Shown: positions 34,403-43,939, counted from the first letter of the stretch. The stretch is DNA of 64,000 nucleotides from RGIG3701 sp030530205 (GCA_030530205.1 JAUMVK010000009.1:1-64000), one strand, 5' to 3'. Translations and numbers: made by a program. The notes: generated by a model from the letters alone, not told the origin.

Positions 34403-35296
34403 ATGAAAAATATTTTACTCACCAACGACGATGGGATCTTCAGCCCCGGTCTGGCGGCGCTTTACCGTGAATTGACCCGGCTGGGGAAAGTCTGGGTGGT
34501 GGCTCCCGCGGCTGAACAGAGCGGCGTGGCGCAGTCCGTCACGTTTCGGATCCCGCTGCTCGTCAAAGACGTTTTCGTCGGCGGCGAGCGCTGGGGCTGG
34601 GGCGTGGAAGGGACTCCGACCGACTGCGTGAAAGTCGGCGTGAACGTGGTCTGCCCGGAAAAACCCGATCTGGTCGTCAGCGGGATCAACTGGGGCCAGA
34701 ATTGCGGGACGAATATTCTGTACTCCGGCACGCTCGGGGCAGCGTTTGAGGGGGGGCTTTACCACATTCCCTCGTTTGCGGTCTCGATCCAGGACGATAA
34801 AGCCCCCAATTTCGACCGGGCGGCCGCGCTGGCCGTGGGGATCATCGAGCAGATCTTCGCCAAAATTCAGGAGGAACCGGCGACTCCCGACCCATGTGGG
34901 AACCCGGACGCGCGGATCTTCAACATTAATATTTCCCGCGAGGCGGTGAAGGAGGAAAATCCCCCAATCGTCATCGCCCCAATGGACACGACGCCGTACG
35001 CGACGGGAATGGCCGCCTGCTCCGACACTTTCGGGCGGATGTACTACTGGCTCACGCCGAATCCCCGCGATCATCGCCCCGACTGCCCGACCGATATGAA
35101 CGAGCTGGGCGCCGGGAAAATCGTCGTCACGCCGCTCCGCCTTGACGTGACGTACACCGAGTACATGAGCACACTGCGCGGCTGGGATCTGCAAGCGCGT
35201 GAGGCATCGTCCCCCAAGCAGACCGACGATTTTCCGAACGTCCCGGCTTTCAGCATGAGGACCACCAAGAAGTACGACCCGGAACGTGAAGCGTGA
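34403..35296 (+). CDS. surE: 5'/3'-nucleotidase SurE
   Basis: This is a 297-aa protein. The metal-binding N-terminus KNILLTNDDGIFSPG gives the D9-D10 pair; SGINWGQNCGTNILYSGTLGAAFEG contains the remaining family motifs. It dephosphorylates nucleoside monophosphates in the cytoplasm. An earlier in-frame ATG at 34349 exists, but 34403 has GAGG 7 bp upstream and gives the canonical N-terminus. The C-terminus (YMSTLRGWDLQAREAS) is somewhat longer than in enterobacterial SurE. Why it follows a secreted amylase is unclear. Confidence 0.92.
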   Translation: MKNILLTNDDGIFSPGLAALYRELTRLGKVWVVAPAAEQSGVAQSVTFRIPLLVKDVFVGGERWGWGVEGTPTDCVKVGVNVVCPEKPDLVVSGINWGQNCGTNILYSGTLGAAFEGGLYHIPSFAVSIQDDKAPNFDRAAALAVGIIEQIFAKIQEEPATPDPCGNPDARIFNINISREAVKEENPPIVIAPMDTTPYATGMAACSDTFGRMYYWLTPNPRDHRPDCPTDMNELGAGKIVVTPLRLDVTYTEYMSTLRGWDLQAREASSPKQTDDFPNVPAFSMRTTKKYDPEREA

Positions 35297-35352
35297 CGGA
35301 GTTTTCTGTTCCAGGATTTCAATTTCCCCTCCCCTCCTCAGGACCTTCCAAA

Positions 35353-36573
35353 ATGAATCGACGTGATTTTCTTCAAAACGCCGTCACGCTCAGCGCCGCG
35401 GCTTCTGCGAACGTGGTTCGTTCCGAGGACGCTCCCCCGGTCGAGCCGAAACCGCCGCAGGTCTTCCGGCGTCCGTTTAAAGGCGGACTTTCCCTTCCTT
35501 CGCTGGGCTACGGGATCTTCCGAATGCCAACCGACGAGAAAAGCTCGCAGGAACTGGTCGATATTGCGATGGCGTCCGGCGTGAATTACTTCGACACGGC
35601 ATACACGTACCTCGGCGGCCACGCGGAGGAACTCTGCGCCCGAACGCTCGCCAAGTACCCGCGAGAGTCGTATTTCTTCGTGACGAAAATGCCGCCGTTC
35701 ATGGCCAAAGACCCGGCCGGCCTGGTCCGGATCTTCGACGATCAGCTCAAGAAAAGCAACGTGGAGTACTTCGACTTTTACCTCCTGCACAATCTGCAGA
35801 TCAATTCCTGGGCCGACGCGAAACGCCTCGGGATGGTCGATTTTCTCCAAAAGAAGAAGGAGGAGGGCAAGATCAGGAATCTCGGCTTTTCGTTCCACGA
35901 CGTGCCGGCCATTCTGGAGGAGATCGCCGATTTTCACGCGTGGGACTTTGCGATGATCCAACTGAATTACTTCGACTGGATCCCGTACCACTGCAACGAA
36001 CAGTACGAAATTCTGCGCAAACGGAACATTCCGATCATGGTCATGGAGCCGCTTCGGGGCGGGCTTTTGGCGGACCTCGGCGAAAAAGGAAATGAAGTCT
36101 TCAAAAAGGCCGACCCGAACGCGAGCGTCGCGTCCTGGGCGTTTCGTTTCGTCGCGTCACTTCCGGGAGTCGTGACGGTTTTGAGCGGAATGGCCTGCAA
36201 AGAGCACCTGCTCGAAAACATTCAGACTTTTTCCGATTTTCACCCCCTCACAGACGCAGACCGGGAGACGATCCGGCTGGCGCTGGAAGCCTACGGCGCG
36301 TCCGGAACGATCCCCTGCACCGACTGCAAGTACTGCATTCCGTGCCCGCTGGAGATCAATATTCCCTCGGTCTTTGCGCTGTACAATTACTTCAAAAGGA
36401 CCGAAAACGTACGCCAGCGCACGCCCGGGACCCGCCAGGCGGAGCAGGAGGCGCTCCAGCAGGCGGCCCTTTGCGTTTCGTGCAAGCAGTGCCTCCCGAA
36501 ATGCCCGCAGAAAATCAATATCCCCGCGATGCACCGAAAAGTGGTCGAGGAAGGGATGAAACGGAGCGTTTAG
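35353..36573 (+). CDS. Tat-exported aldo/keto reductase with C-terminal 4Fe-4S motifs
   Basis: This is a 406-aa protein. It has a twin-arginine leader (NRRDFLQNAVTLSAAAS) and an AKR barrel with catalytic tetrad D81, Y86, K112 and H146 (YFDTAYTY, VTKMP, FYLLHN). A C-terminal ferredoxin-like region has CTDCKYCIPCP and CVSCKQCLPKCP. Such AKR-ferredoxin proteins are common in Planctomycetes and anaerobes; the physiological substrate is unknown. An ORF start at GTG 35293 overlaps surE, but ATG 35353 with AGGA upstream gives the Tat signal directly at the N-terminus. It ends 19 bp from the convergent FG-GAP gene, with no terminator visible. Confidence 0.92.
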   Translation: MNRRDFLQNAVTLSAAASANVVRSEDAPPVEPKPPQVFRRPFKGGLSLPSLGYGIFRMPTDEKSSQELVDIAMASGVNYFDTAYTYLGGHAEELCARTLAKYPRESYFFVTKMPPFMAKDPAGLVRIFDDQLKKSNVEYFDFYLLHNLQINSWADAKRLGMVDFLQKKKEEGKIRNLGFSFHDVPAILEEIADFHAWDFAMIQLNYFDWIPYHCNEQYEILRKRNIPIMVMEPLRGGLLADLGEKGNEVFKKADPNASVASWAFRFVASLPGVVTVLSGMACKEHLLENIQTFSDFHPLTDADRETIRLALEAYGASGTIPCTDCKYCIPCPLEINIPSVFALYNYFKRTENVRQRTPGTRQAEQEALQQAALCVSCKQCLPKCPQKINIPAMHRKVVEEGMKRSV

Positions 36574-36592
36574 CCCCGTTTCCACATCGATA

Positions 36593-39061
36593 TTACTCGC
36601 CGCTGCGTGGGTTGCGCAGGTAGTAGAGCCGGCCGTCCTCCGCGCCGATCACCAGGTCGGGCACGCCGTCGGCGTTGAAATCCACCGGGGTCGGGCTGGT
36701 CGAGTGATTGCTCAGGCGCGCGCCGTCCATCGGGCCGAGGTTTTTGAAGTAGTATTTCCCGTTTTCGGCCTTGATTTGCCGCAGGAAATCGGCGTTTTTA
36801 CCGTTCACCACCACGTCCATTTTCCCGTCATCGTCCCAGTCCACGACGCAGATTTTTCTCCGCCCGCTTCCGCCGGCCCGGTTCGCGTTCAGGCGCATCG
36901 GGTCGCCGTTTTCCCAGCAGAAGATCCGCTGCGGGGCTTTGAGTTTCAGATTTCCGTCCGCGTCACGGAACCGCTCGAAGAACGCGAAGTACCCCTCCTG
37001 ATCGAGCATGCAGAGGTCCATCAGGCCGTCGGCGTTCCAGTCCACCATGACCGGTGTGGTGCGCCACTGCGTCAGGAGTTTCTTCCCCACCGGCTTCATC
37101 CAGCCCCACGCGAGTTCCGGCTGTGGGCCGTCCCATTCCACCTCCACGTCCTGCGGAGCCGCAAATTCCGGGGCGGTTTTCGTCCCGATGTTCTTGAACC
37201 AGGCGGGTTTCCCCCAGATGTGGCTCCACATAATATCGAGCAGACCGTCGCCGTCCCAGTCCGCCACGGTGAGCGTCGTGTAGCCCCATTTTTCCTCGAT
37301 TGGCCCCTGGATCGAGCCGTTCGGACGCGCGTTAATGTGGGCCGTTTTTCCGCCTGCCTTCATGTAAACCGGCTTGGCCCATTTCGGGAATTCCTCGCCC
37401 GGTTTTGAGAGGTTTTCGAAGAACATGATGTAGCCGGCGGAGGTCCCGCAGACCAGATCAAGCGCCCCGTCGCCGTTCAGGTCCGCGCACGACGGGGTCA
37501 CCAGCGCGCCCGCCTTCAGCTCGTACGCTTCCTGCTGGAAGTAAAGCGGGGCCTTGAAAAGCGGAACGTTCACTTCTTTCACCTTCTGGTTCACGTCGTC
37601 GGGGAGCGCCTTTTTATAGAACTTTCCCGTGTTTTCGAGCAGCGCGACGCGGCCGTCCTCGTCCCCGCACAAAATGTCGGTCTTCCCGTCTTTCGTCCAG
37701 TCGAACAAAACGGGCGTCATCATCGCCAGATCCATGCGCAGGATCTCGCCGTTTTCGTCCTCGAGCAGGACCCCCGGGGCATATTCCGGCTTCTGGCGGG
37801 TCCCGACGTTTTCAAAGTACGTGAATTTGTCGCGGAACTCGCCGCAGAGGAGGTCCAGATCGCCGTCGGCGTCCAGGTCCTCGAAACTCGGTGAAGGCCA
37901 GCCGTAAGTGAGGGCCGTATTCCCGTTCACGTCGGCCAGAAGGACGGGGGTTTCGTATTTCGGTTCCTCATTCGTCCCGGAGTTACGGACGATGTACACC
38001 GCGCCGAGCGTCGGTTGATTCTTCCAGACGCCGTTTTCATCCCAGGCGTCATCCCAGCCGTAGGGTTTCCAGTCGTCGATCCCGATCGCGAGGTCCAGAA
38101 CGCCGTCGCCGTCAAAATCGACGTACTTCCACATGTTCCCGCGGACGCCGTTTGAGTGGACGTTTTGCGGAAGCGGAAGTGGCACCGGAGCGTTCAGGCC
38201 CGTCTTTCCGAAATCGGGAAACTCGGCGTTCATGCAAAGGACCCGCGTTTTCCCATCGACGAAACTCGCCTGAACATTAATGCTCCCCTGGCTCAGCTTC
38301 TCCCCCGGCCTGAAAACCGGCATGAACGGGTTCGGGATCGGCTCGCTCTCTGCCGGTCGGACGCCCAGACCGGTTTTTCCTTCGGGGATCCCGGGATTCA
38401 TGAACCGAAACGTTCCGTTGTACGGGCCGCACTCGCACGAAAGGACGAGGTCCATATTTCCATCGCCGTCGCAGTCCATCGGAACGGGCCAGACCCAAAG
38501 ACCGACCGCCAAATCGTCGATCAGGCCCGGATTGTTGTAGAGCATCCGGATCGTGCGGACTTCGAGCGGTTTCGGCGGGTTCCACTGGATCGGCGAGTCG
38601 GAGAAAAGGAGCTGAGTTCCGGTCCAGCCGTTCTGGGGGATCGAAATGGTTTCGCCCTTTTTCAGACCGCGGGAGTAGGCCTTCATCGACATTTTTCCCC
38701 CGTCGGTGTAGTAGTAGGCGTTTTCGCTGCGCAAAACCCACGGGACGGGGAGTTCGAAGTGGTTCCCGGAAGCCAGAACTGCAAAAACCGTGAAGTCGGC
38801 TTTGGCGGTCACTTCGACCGTCCCCGCCACACCGCCGCCGAATTTGGTGAAGTAAACGCCCTGGAGTTCCTTCGGAACGTTTTGCCAGACGTACGCCCGG
38901 TTCGAGTACGCCAGCTCGCCGTTCCCGAGGACGCCTTTTTCGCAGTTTTGGCCGCGGATCAGGAGGAGGTCGTTTTCGAAGGTGAAATCACCCGCCGGCG
39001 CAGAGGCACAAAGGAGGCTGAACGTCAAAAAAAGGAGGAAGGAAGGGAGGAGCTTTTGCAT
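36593..39061 (-). CDS. Secreted FG-GAP/VCBS repeat protein
   Basis: This is an 822-aa protein with a signal peptide (1-22). It is built from FG-GAP/VCBS repeats forming an integrin-alpha-like propeller: about nine calcium-binding DxDxDG motifs are visible (DCDGDGNMDLVL, DFDGDGVLDLAIG, DLDADGDLDLLCG, DLNGDGALDLVCG, DWDGDGLLDIMW, DFNADGVPDLVIG and others). No catalytic domain is recognised, so it may bind carbohydrate or protein, or be a calcium-stabilised lyase-like propeller. It shares a leader context (GGAACCATCC) with the upstream GHL10 gene and may be cotranscribed despite a 163-bp gap filled by an inverted-repeat pair. Confidence 0.88.
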   Translation of the reverse strand: MQKLLPSFLLFLTFSLLCASAPAGDFTFENDLLLIRGQNCEKGVLGNGELAYSNRAYVWQNVPKELQGVYFTKFGGGVAGTVEVTAKADFTVFAVLASGNHFELPVPWVLRSENAYYYTDGGKMSMKAYSRGLKKGETISIPQNGWTGTQLLFSDSPIQWNPPKPLEVRTIRMLYNNPGLIDDLAVGLWVWPVPMDCDGDGNMDLVLSCECGPYNGTFRFMNPGIPEGKTGLGVRPAESEPIPNPFMPVFRPGEKLSQGSINVQASFVDGKTRVLCMNAEFPDFGKTGLNAPVPLPLPQNVHSNGVRGNMWKYVDFDGDGVLDLAIGIDDWKPYGWDDAWDENGVWKNQPTLGAVYIVRNSGTNEEPKYETPVLLADVNGNTALTYGWPSPSFEDLDADGDLDLLCGEFRDKFTYFENVGTRQKPEYAPGVLLEDENGEILRMDLAMMTPVLFDWTKDGKTDILCGDEDGRVALLENTGKFYKKALPDDVNQKVKEVNVPLFKAPLYFQQEAYELKAGALVTPSCADLNGDGALDLVCGTSAGYIMFFENLSKPGEEFPKWAKPVYMKAGGKTAHINARPNGSIQGPIEEKWGYTTLTVADWDGDGLLDIMWSHIWGKPAWFKNIGTKTAPEFAAPQDVEVEWDGPQPELAWGWMKPVGKKLLTQWRTTPVMVDWNADGLMDLCMLDQEGYFAFFERFRDADGNLKLKAPQRIFCWENGDPMRLNANRAGGSGRRKICVVDWDDDGKMDVVVNGKNADFLRQIKAENGKYYFKNLGPMDGARLSNHSTSPTPVDFNADGVPDLVIGAEDGRLYYLRNPRSGE

Positions 39062-39118
39062 TTGGATGGTTCCTTGAATAAAATTTCGGATGGGGAACTA
39101 AGATTCGGAGGACCGAAA

Positions 39119-39220
39119 GATCCGGAGGGCCGGCGTCCTCGCCGGTCAAGTTAATAAATTGGAAAGTGAAAAAGGCATAAAAGTATTAACTTGACCGGCG
39201 GGACGCCGGCCCTCCGAATC
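39119..39220. repeat. Inverted pair of the GC-rich palindromic unit
   Basis: Copy 2 (39119-39154) and an inverted copy 3 (about 39186-39220) flank 31 bp of AT-rich DNA, so the whole can fold into one hairpin with arms of about 35 bp. Each arm contains its own CCGGCG/CGCCGG hairpin. It lies between the co-directional GHL10 and FG-GAP genes and may attenuate or stabilise the transcript. Confidence 0.93.
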
Positions 39221-39224
39221 ACCG

Positions 39225-41246
39225 TCACTTGGTCAGCGGCGGCAAAATCTTCTTCGCGGCAGGACCTTCCAGATTGTAGATCGTGAAGCCTTTTCCGCCG
39301 AGTTTCTTTGCGGATTTCACCTGATCCAGCGTTCCGTCGGCCGTCAGTTTGTACTCGCCGATCCCGAAGTAGAGCGGGAAATCCGGGCGGACGAGCACCT
39401 GCTGATTCTTCGTCATTTTTTCAAACGTTTCGGTCTTCTGCGTGTAGTTCATCGGGCAGAGGAAATCCACGAAGCCCTCGTTCGCCCATTTCACCCAGTC
39501 CTGGCCGTACACTTCCTTGCAGTGCGGGTACGTGTTGAAAACCGCCGCGGAAATCTTCACGTTCGGGTGGCGGACTTTCATCTGGTCGTGAACGGTCTTC
39601 ACGATGTTCGTGATCAGGCCCGCACGCCAGGCGGAATATTCAGACCAAAGTTTTCCGTCCTGCATCACGTCTTCCGGCCAGTTTTCGACTTTCCGCCCGA
39701 GTGACTTTTCAAACCGCTCGCGGCAGCCGTCGCAGAAGCAGCCATGCACCCCGTCGTACCGGATGTAGTCGAAATGCACGCCGTCGATCGGGTATTTGTC
39801 GGCCATTTCGAGCATCGTGTTCACTTCCAGCGCGATATTTTCCGGGTCAGACGGGCAGATCCATTCGACCACTTCCCCGTTCGGGCCTCTTTGGAAGCGT
39901 CCCGATTTCGTGAGCTCGGCCCGTTTAGCGTCCGAGATGTGCCAGTTTCCGCGGAAGCAGACGCGCCAGATGTGTACCTGGATCCCCTGGGCGTGGCACG
40001 CTTCGAGGCACTGGGCGAGCTGATCGCCGTACTTTCTGTAGTTTTCGCTCACCGGAGCGTACTGGCTCGGGAAAAGGGCCTCACCGACCCACAGCATATT
40101 CGGAACGACGGCGTTGAAACCGGCCGCTTTCAGTTCCCGCGCAGTTCGGGCCCAGTCGCCAGGGTACACGCCCAGACCGTCGTGATTCCACCAGCCGCGG
40201 AACTCGAACGAGTCGGCGATTTTCAGGTCGAGCGAGGCTTTTTTCAGGTTTTCCGCGTGGGTTTTCTCGCAGAATTCAAAGCCGGCTTTTACGCCTTGGG
40301 TTTCGAAAATCGCCTTCGCCTTCTCTTTGGCCTGGGCCATTTCCGGGATTTGCTCACCCATGACGGTTTCCAGATACGTGAGTGACTGCGTTTCGATCAT
40401 CTCGCGCAGCTGCTCAGAACCAGCCAGAGTTTCCATCAAAGTCCCCATTTCCAGGGGTTCCTCCCGCAGGTCGCCCTCGATGAAGAAGATCGGCTTCTGA
40501 TTTTCGCGCGCCCATTTTTTGAGAAATTCCCGGGTTTCGGGTTTCAGGAATCTGGTGAAGTTCACGATGCAGGCCTGACGATTTTTCAAAACCTCAAGCC
40601 ACTCAGCCTCGGACGCATCGTGCGCCATCGCGACCCGTTCTGACCCGATGTTCATCTCGGCAAATGTTCTCTGAATGATCTCCGTATTATTGATCCCGAA
40701 CCAGGACTCAATTCCGTTCGGGGTCTTTGCCGAGGCGAAAAGGATCGGCTCCGTAACGCATTTCAGAGAGTGGAACACGACCTCGGAATCAGCGACTCCG
40801 AGCCTCCAGAAGGAGATCCGGATCCCGTCGATCTGGTCCCAGTCGCCCGGTTCGTCCTCGGGCTTGAAATCGCCTTTGGTGAATTTGACCACGCCGTCCT
40901 TTCCGGGGGCCGAGATCCTGCACCCGAACCAGCCGTTTCCGCTGTGGAAGTAGAGCGAGACGTCCGAAAACGCCCCGGTGTTTGTGATGGAGGTTTCCAG
41001 CCGGAACAGGTTTTCACGGCTCAGATCGAGCTTGCAGGCCGCGTCGATATTCAGGCGGGCCAGTCCTTTCACGTCGGAGGCGGAAATGGTCGCGCGAAGC
41101 CCTTCCGGGATGTAGCTCATGGGAAGGCCCGAATCGCGGACCCACTGGAGACCGCCCGGCTGGAAGTCACTCAGAAGCCGCGTCTGGGCGAAAGCCGGAA
41201 CACAGAAAACCAGAAGAAACAGGAGAGTTGAAAGCAGTTTTTTCAT
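39225..41246 (-). CDS. Secreted GHL10/DUF187-type glycoside hydrolase-like protein
   Basis: This is a 673-aa protein with a signal peptide (MKKLLSTLLFLLVFCVPAFA). Residues about 25-160 resemble a carbohydrate-binding jelly roll (CKLDLSRENLFRLETSI..SLYFHSGNGWFG). A GHL10-type TIM barrel (PF02638-like) follows from about 340, with FNAVVPNMLWVGEALFPS, IDGVHFDYIRYDG..CDGC and VDFLCPMNYTQ. Homologues are putative exported sugar hydrolases, but the reaction is poorly defined. It is third in the putative lyase-symporter operon, 44 bp behind the symporter. Confidence 0.85.
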   Translation of the reverse strand: MKKLLSTLLFLLVFCVPAFAQTRLLSDFQPGGLQWVRDSGLPMSYIPEGLRATISASDVKGLARLNIDAACKLDLSRENLFRLETSITNTGAFSDVSLYFHSGNGWFGCRISAPGKDGVVKFTKGDFKPEDEPGDWDQIDGIRISFWRLGVADSEVVFHSLKCVTEPILFASAKTPNGIESWFGINNTEIIQRTFAEMNIGSERVAMAHDASEAEWLEVLKNRQACIVNFTRFLKPETREFLKKWARENQKPIFFIEGDLREEPLEMGTLMETLAGSEQLREMIETQSLTYLETVMGEQIPEMAQAKEKAKAIFETQGVKAGFEFCEKTHAENLKKASLDLKIADSFEFRGWWNHDGLGVYPGDWARTARELKAAGFNAVVPNMLWVGEALFPSQYAPVSENYRKYGDQLAQCLEACHAQGIQVHIWRVCFRGNWHISDAKRAELTKSGRFQRGPNGEVVEWICPSDPENIALEVNTMLEMADKYPIDGVHFDYIRYDGVHGCFCDGCRERFEKSLGRKVENWPEDVMQDGKLWSEYSAWRAGLITNIVKTVHDQMKVRHPNVKISAAVFNTYPHCKEVYGQDWVKWANEGFVDFLCPMNYTQKTETFEKMTKNQQVLVRPDFPLYFGIGEYKLTADGTLDQVKSAKKLGGKGFTIYNLEGPAAKKILPPLTK

Positions 41247-41290
41247 TGGATGGTCCTTGTGATTTAAAGCGAGGTGTGGGTGATTTACTT

Positions 41291-42802
41291 TTAGTATTCT
41301 TTTTTCTTCATTATTCCCAGCGCAGCCGTCACGCCAAACCCGGTCAGGAGGATGGCCAGTGTACCGCAGACGGTGATCAAAAGTTCATTGAGCGGGCAGC
41401 GGAACGGCTCGGGGATCAGCCCCACCTTCGGCATGGAAAGCGTCATCCATGTGATCACCAAAATCCCGACGATCGCCCCGGTCAGTGCCGACGCCTTGGT
41501 CGCGCCGCGAGACAAAAATCCCAGGAGGAAAAGCCCGACCATGCCGCCGCTGAAGATCCCGGCCAGAAGCCAGTACGCGTCCAAAATTCCTTTCGCCCGG
41601 ATCATGAGCAGCGCGCAGCCCATTCCCACGAGGCCCCAGGCGATGGAACCCACGTGAAGGACCAGCATTTGCTCGCGCTGGGAGGCGTTTTTCCGGAAAA
41701 ACCGCGTGTAAAAGTCCGAAAGCGTCAGCGTCGCACAGCCGTTCATGCTCGTCCCAATGGTACTCATGGCCGCCGCAAGGATCGCCGCGATCAAAAGGCC
41801 CGTCACTCCAACCGGGAGCTGATGAACGATGAAGAACGGGAAGACGCCGTCCCCTTTCCCCGCCGCAATGTCGGCCGCCAGCTGCGGGTCCGTAATGAGT
41901 TCAGGCTGGGCCGTGTAAAACGCGAAAAGGGCCGTTCCGATGAAAAGGAAAAAAGCCGAGATCGGAAGGTAAAGGATCGCGCCGAGCCAGACCGATTTCT
42001 TGGCCTCAGCATCGGACCGGGCCGTGTGGTAGCGCTGGACGTAATTCTGGTCGATCCCGAAATTCTGGAGGTTGATCGCCATCCCGTACCAAAAAACGAC
42101 CCAGAACGTCGAGCTCTGCAGGTCCGTCAGCGACCAGCTCCCCCAGCTGAATTTCTGGTTTTCGGCCGCAATCCGGAAAATCTGCCCCGGTCCCTCCGGC
42201 ATGTTGCACAGAAGCAGGACGGCGCACGTGACGGCCCCCGCGATCAGGATCACGGACTGCACCGCGTCGGTCCAAATGACCCCGGCAATCCCTCCGATCA
42301 TCGAGTACAGCGCGGTCAGGCCGCCCACCACGATGATGATCAGGCGAACGTCCCAGCCGAGCAGATGGTGAAGAGGAAGCGCGAGAAGGAAGAGGACCGA
42401 CCCCATCCTCGCCACCTGCGTGAGCATGTAGCAGAGCGAGGCGTAAACCCGCGCCCACGTTCCGAAGCGGTCCTCCAGATGCGAGTAGGCGGAAATCGCT
42501 CCGACCTTGCGGTAGAACGGCACGAACCACTTCACCGCGATCCAGGCGGCCAGGGGAGTCGTGATGCTCAGGGCGAAAACGTTCCAGTTGGAAACGAAAG
42601 CCTTGCCCGGGAGCGCCAGAAAGCTGATGCTACTGACGTACGTCCCGAAAATCGAAAGCCCGACCACGATCGACGGAATGTCACCGCCCGCCGAGGTGAA
42701 CCCCTCCGGACTTCGGCTTTTGAAGTAGAACCAGCAGCCCAGCCCTACCGTGCCGAGCATGTAAACCAAAATCACGCAAATGTCAAGGAATGGGAGCGCC
42801 AT
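41291..42802 (-). CDS. Sodium:solute symporter (SSS family)
   Basis: This is a 503-aa inner-membrane protein with about 13 hydrophobic segments. It starts LDICVILVYMLGTVGLGCWFY and carries SSS-type features (PSIVVGLSIFGTYVSSISFLALPG, YSMIGGIAGVIWTDAVQSVIL, GMAINLQNFGIDQNYVQRY, AAILAAAMSTIGTSMNG). Members import sugars, sialic acids or carboxylates with Na+. It lies 41 bp downstream of a DapA/NanA-superfamily lyase; this pairing is common in sialic-acid or related keto-acid uptake loci and suggests the substrate class, but does not prove it. Confidence 0.92.
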   Translation of the reverse strand: MALPFLDICVILVYMLGTVGLGCWFYFKSRSPEGFTSAGGDIPSIVVGLSIFGTYVSSISFLALPGKAFVSNWNVFALSITTPLAAWIAVKWFVPFYRKVGAISAYSHLEDRFGTWARVYASLCYMLTQVARMGSVLFLLALPLHHLLGWDVRLIIIVVGGLTALYSMIGGIAGVIWTDAVQSVILIAGAVTCAVLLLCNMPEGPGQIFRIAAENQKFSWGSWSLTDLQSSTFWVVFWYGMAINLQNFGIDQNYVQRYHTARSDAEAKKSVWLGAILYLPISAFFLFIGTALFAFYTAQPELITDPQLAADIAAGKGDGVFPFFIVHQLPVGVTGLLIAAILAAAMSTIGTSMNGCATLTLSDFYTRFFRKNASQREQMLVLHVGSIAWGLVGMGCALLMIRAKGILDAYWLLAGIFSGGMVGLFLLGFLSRGATKASALTGAIVGILVITWMTLSMPKVGLIPEPFRCPLNELLITVCGTLAILLTGFGVTAALGIMKKKEY

Positions 42803-42843
42803 CGTGATTCCCCGCCAGAATTTTTTGATTAATGATCAAATGA

Positions 42844-43749
42844 TTAATGCCTGAGTTCCTCCGTGATCTGCTCGATTTTCAGCCTTTCTTCCTCCTTCAG
42901 AGGATGGAACGGTTCGGCGGTCAGATCGGAGCAGAAACCCATATAGTGCAGAGCGCACTTGATCCCGCGGCAAACGCCCATTCCGCCGGACGCCACCGCG
43001 TAAATGTCGTTCACGCGGTCGATTTTGCGCTGAAATTCATCCATCAGTGGGACGTTTCCCTCCGCGACTGCTTTGCACATTCCGACGTAAAACTCGGGGA
43101 AAAGATTCGCGCCGCCGCTCACGCCGCCGGACCCACCGAGGCTGAACGACGCCTGGAGCAAATGTTCCGGCCCGACGAGGATGGGGAAACTTTCGGTCTC
43201 ACGCGCGATCTGGCACGAGCGCCAGAAGAAGTCCATGTTCCCGGAACTGTCCTTCATCCCGATGATTTCAGGCGTTTGGACGGCAAAACGGACGAAATCG
43301 TAACTGAACCAGACTTTCGTCAGCTCCGGCATGTGGTACACGACGACCGGCAGCGGGACGCACTTCACCACGTGCGCGTAATAAAGTTTCAGGTCGTCGC
43401 CGCTGGGCGGGAAGTAGTATGGCGGCGCGACGACCAACGCGTCGGCCCCCTGCTCCGCGGCAAAATTCGCCTGCGCGAGCGATTCTTCGAAAACCGTGTC
43501 GGTGATTCCCACGAGCATCGGCACGCGGCCGTTAATGATCCGCGCGGCTTCGCGTACGACCTCACGCCGCAGCGCGTAATTCAGGCTTTGCGCCTCACCT
43601 GTCGTTCCAAGGACGAAAATGGCCGAGACGCCCGCGGCGATCATCCGTTCCAGCACGTTTTCAAAGCCCTGAACGTCCAGTCGATCGTTTGCCAGAAGCG
43701 GCGTAATTACAGGCGGAACGATGCCGCCGAGTTTCCAGTTTTTAGTCAT
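42844..43749 (-). CDS. DapA/NanA-superfamily class I aldolase-lyase
   Basis: This is a 301-aa protein. The N-terminus GGIVPPVITPL, pyruvate-binding GTTGEA (48-53), Y138 in VVVYHMPELT and Schiff-base lysine K166 in IIGMKDSSGN are all present, together with GGSGGVSGGANLFPEF. The family includes dihydrodipicolinate synthase, N-acetylneuraminate lyase and other keto-acid aldolases. Because the next gene is an SSS transporter and sialidase-like genes are nearby, a catabolic role on N-acetylneuraminate or another ulosonate is more likely than lysine synthesis. An upstream frame reaches 43836, but ATG 43749 gives the standard start. First gene of the operon. Confidence 0.88.
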   Translation of the reverse strand: MTKNWKLGGIVPPVITPLLANDRLDVQGFENVLERMIAAGVSAIFVLGTTGEAQSLNYALRREVVREAARIINGRVPMLVGITDTVFEESLAQANFAAEQGADALVVAPPYYFPPSGDDLKLYYAHVVKCVPLPVVVYHMPELTKVWFSYDFVRFAVQTPEIIGMKDSSGNMDFFWRSCQIARETESFPILVGPEHLLQASFSLGGSGGVSGGANLFPEFYVGMCKAVAEGNVPLMDEFQRKIDRVNDIYAVASGGMGVCRGIKCALHYMGFCSDLTAEPFHPLKEEERLKIEQITEELRH

Positions 43750-43807
43750 TTCAAAATTCTGCCCTGATGAAGTAAATTCCAGTTTTGAGGATTGAATTCT
43801 GGATCCA

Positions 43808-43836
43808 ATTATATACAAACTCCCCGGGAATGTCAA
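43808..43836 (-). promoter_or_regulatory. Perfect consensus sigma-70 promoter for the lyase-symporter operon
   Basis: On the minus strand, TTGACA (43831-43836) and TATAAT (43808-43813) have exact 17-bp spacing, about 55 bp upstream of ATG 43749. Strong constitutive expression would be expected unless a repressor acts; no clear operator palindrome was found. Confidence 0.85.
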
Positions 43837-43939
43837 GGACTCCCGCGGCTTTTCAAAATTTTATCCCCAAAACTACAATCACTCGTTCCTCCCCAGGAAT
43901 CGAAAAAGAAAGAAAAACCAAAAAAACGCGCAGGGGGGG

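Noticed and set aside
41228..42832. A 534-codon plus-strand ORF opposite the symporter
   Set aside because: Its translation is Arg/His/Pro-rich without motifs, as expected antisense to a GC-rich membrane-protein gene; the minus strand has clear SSS motifs.
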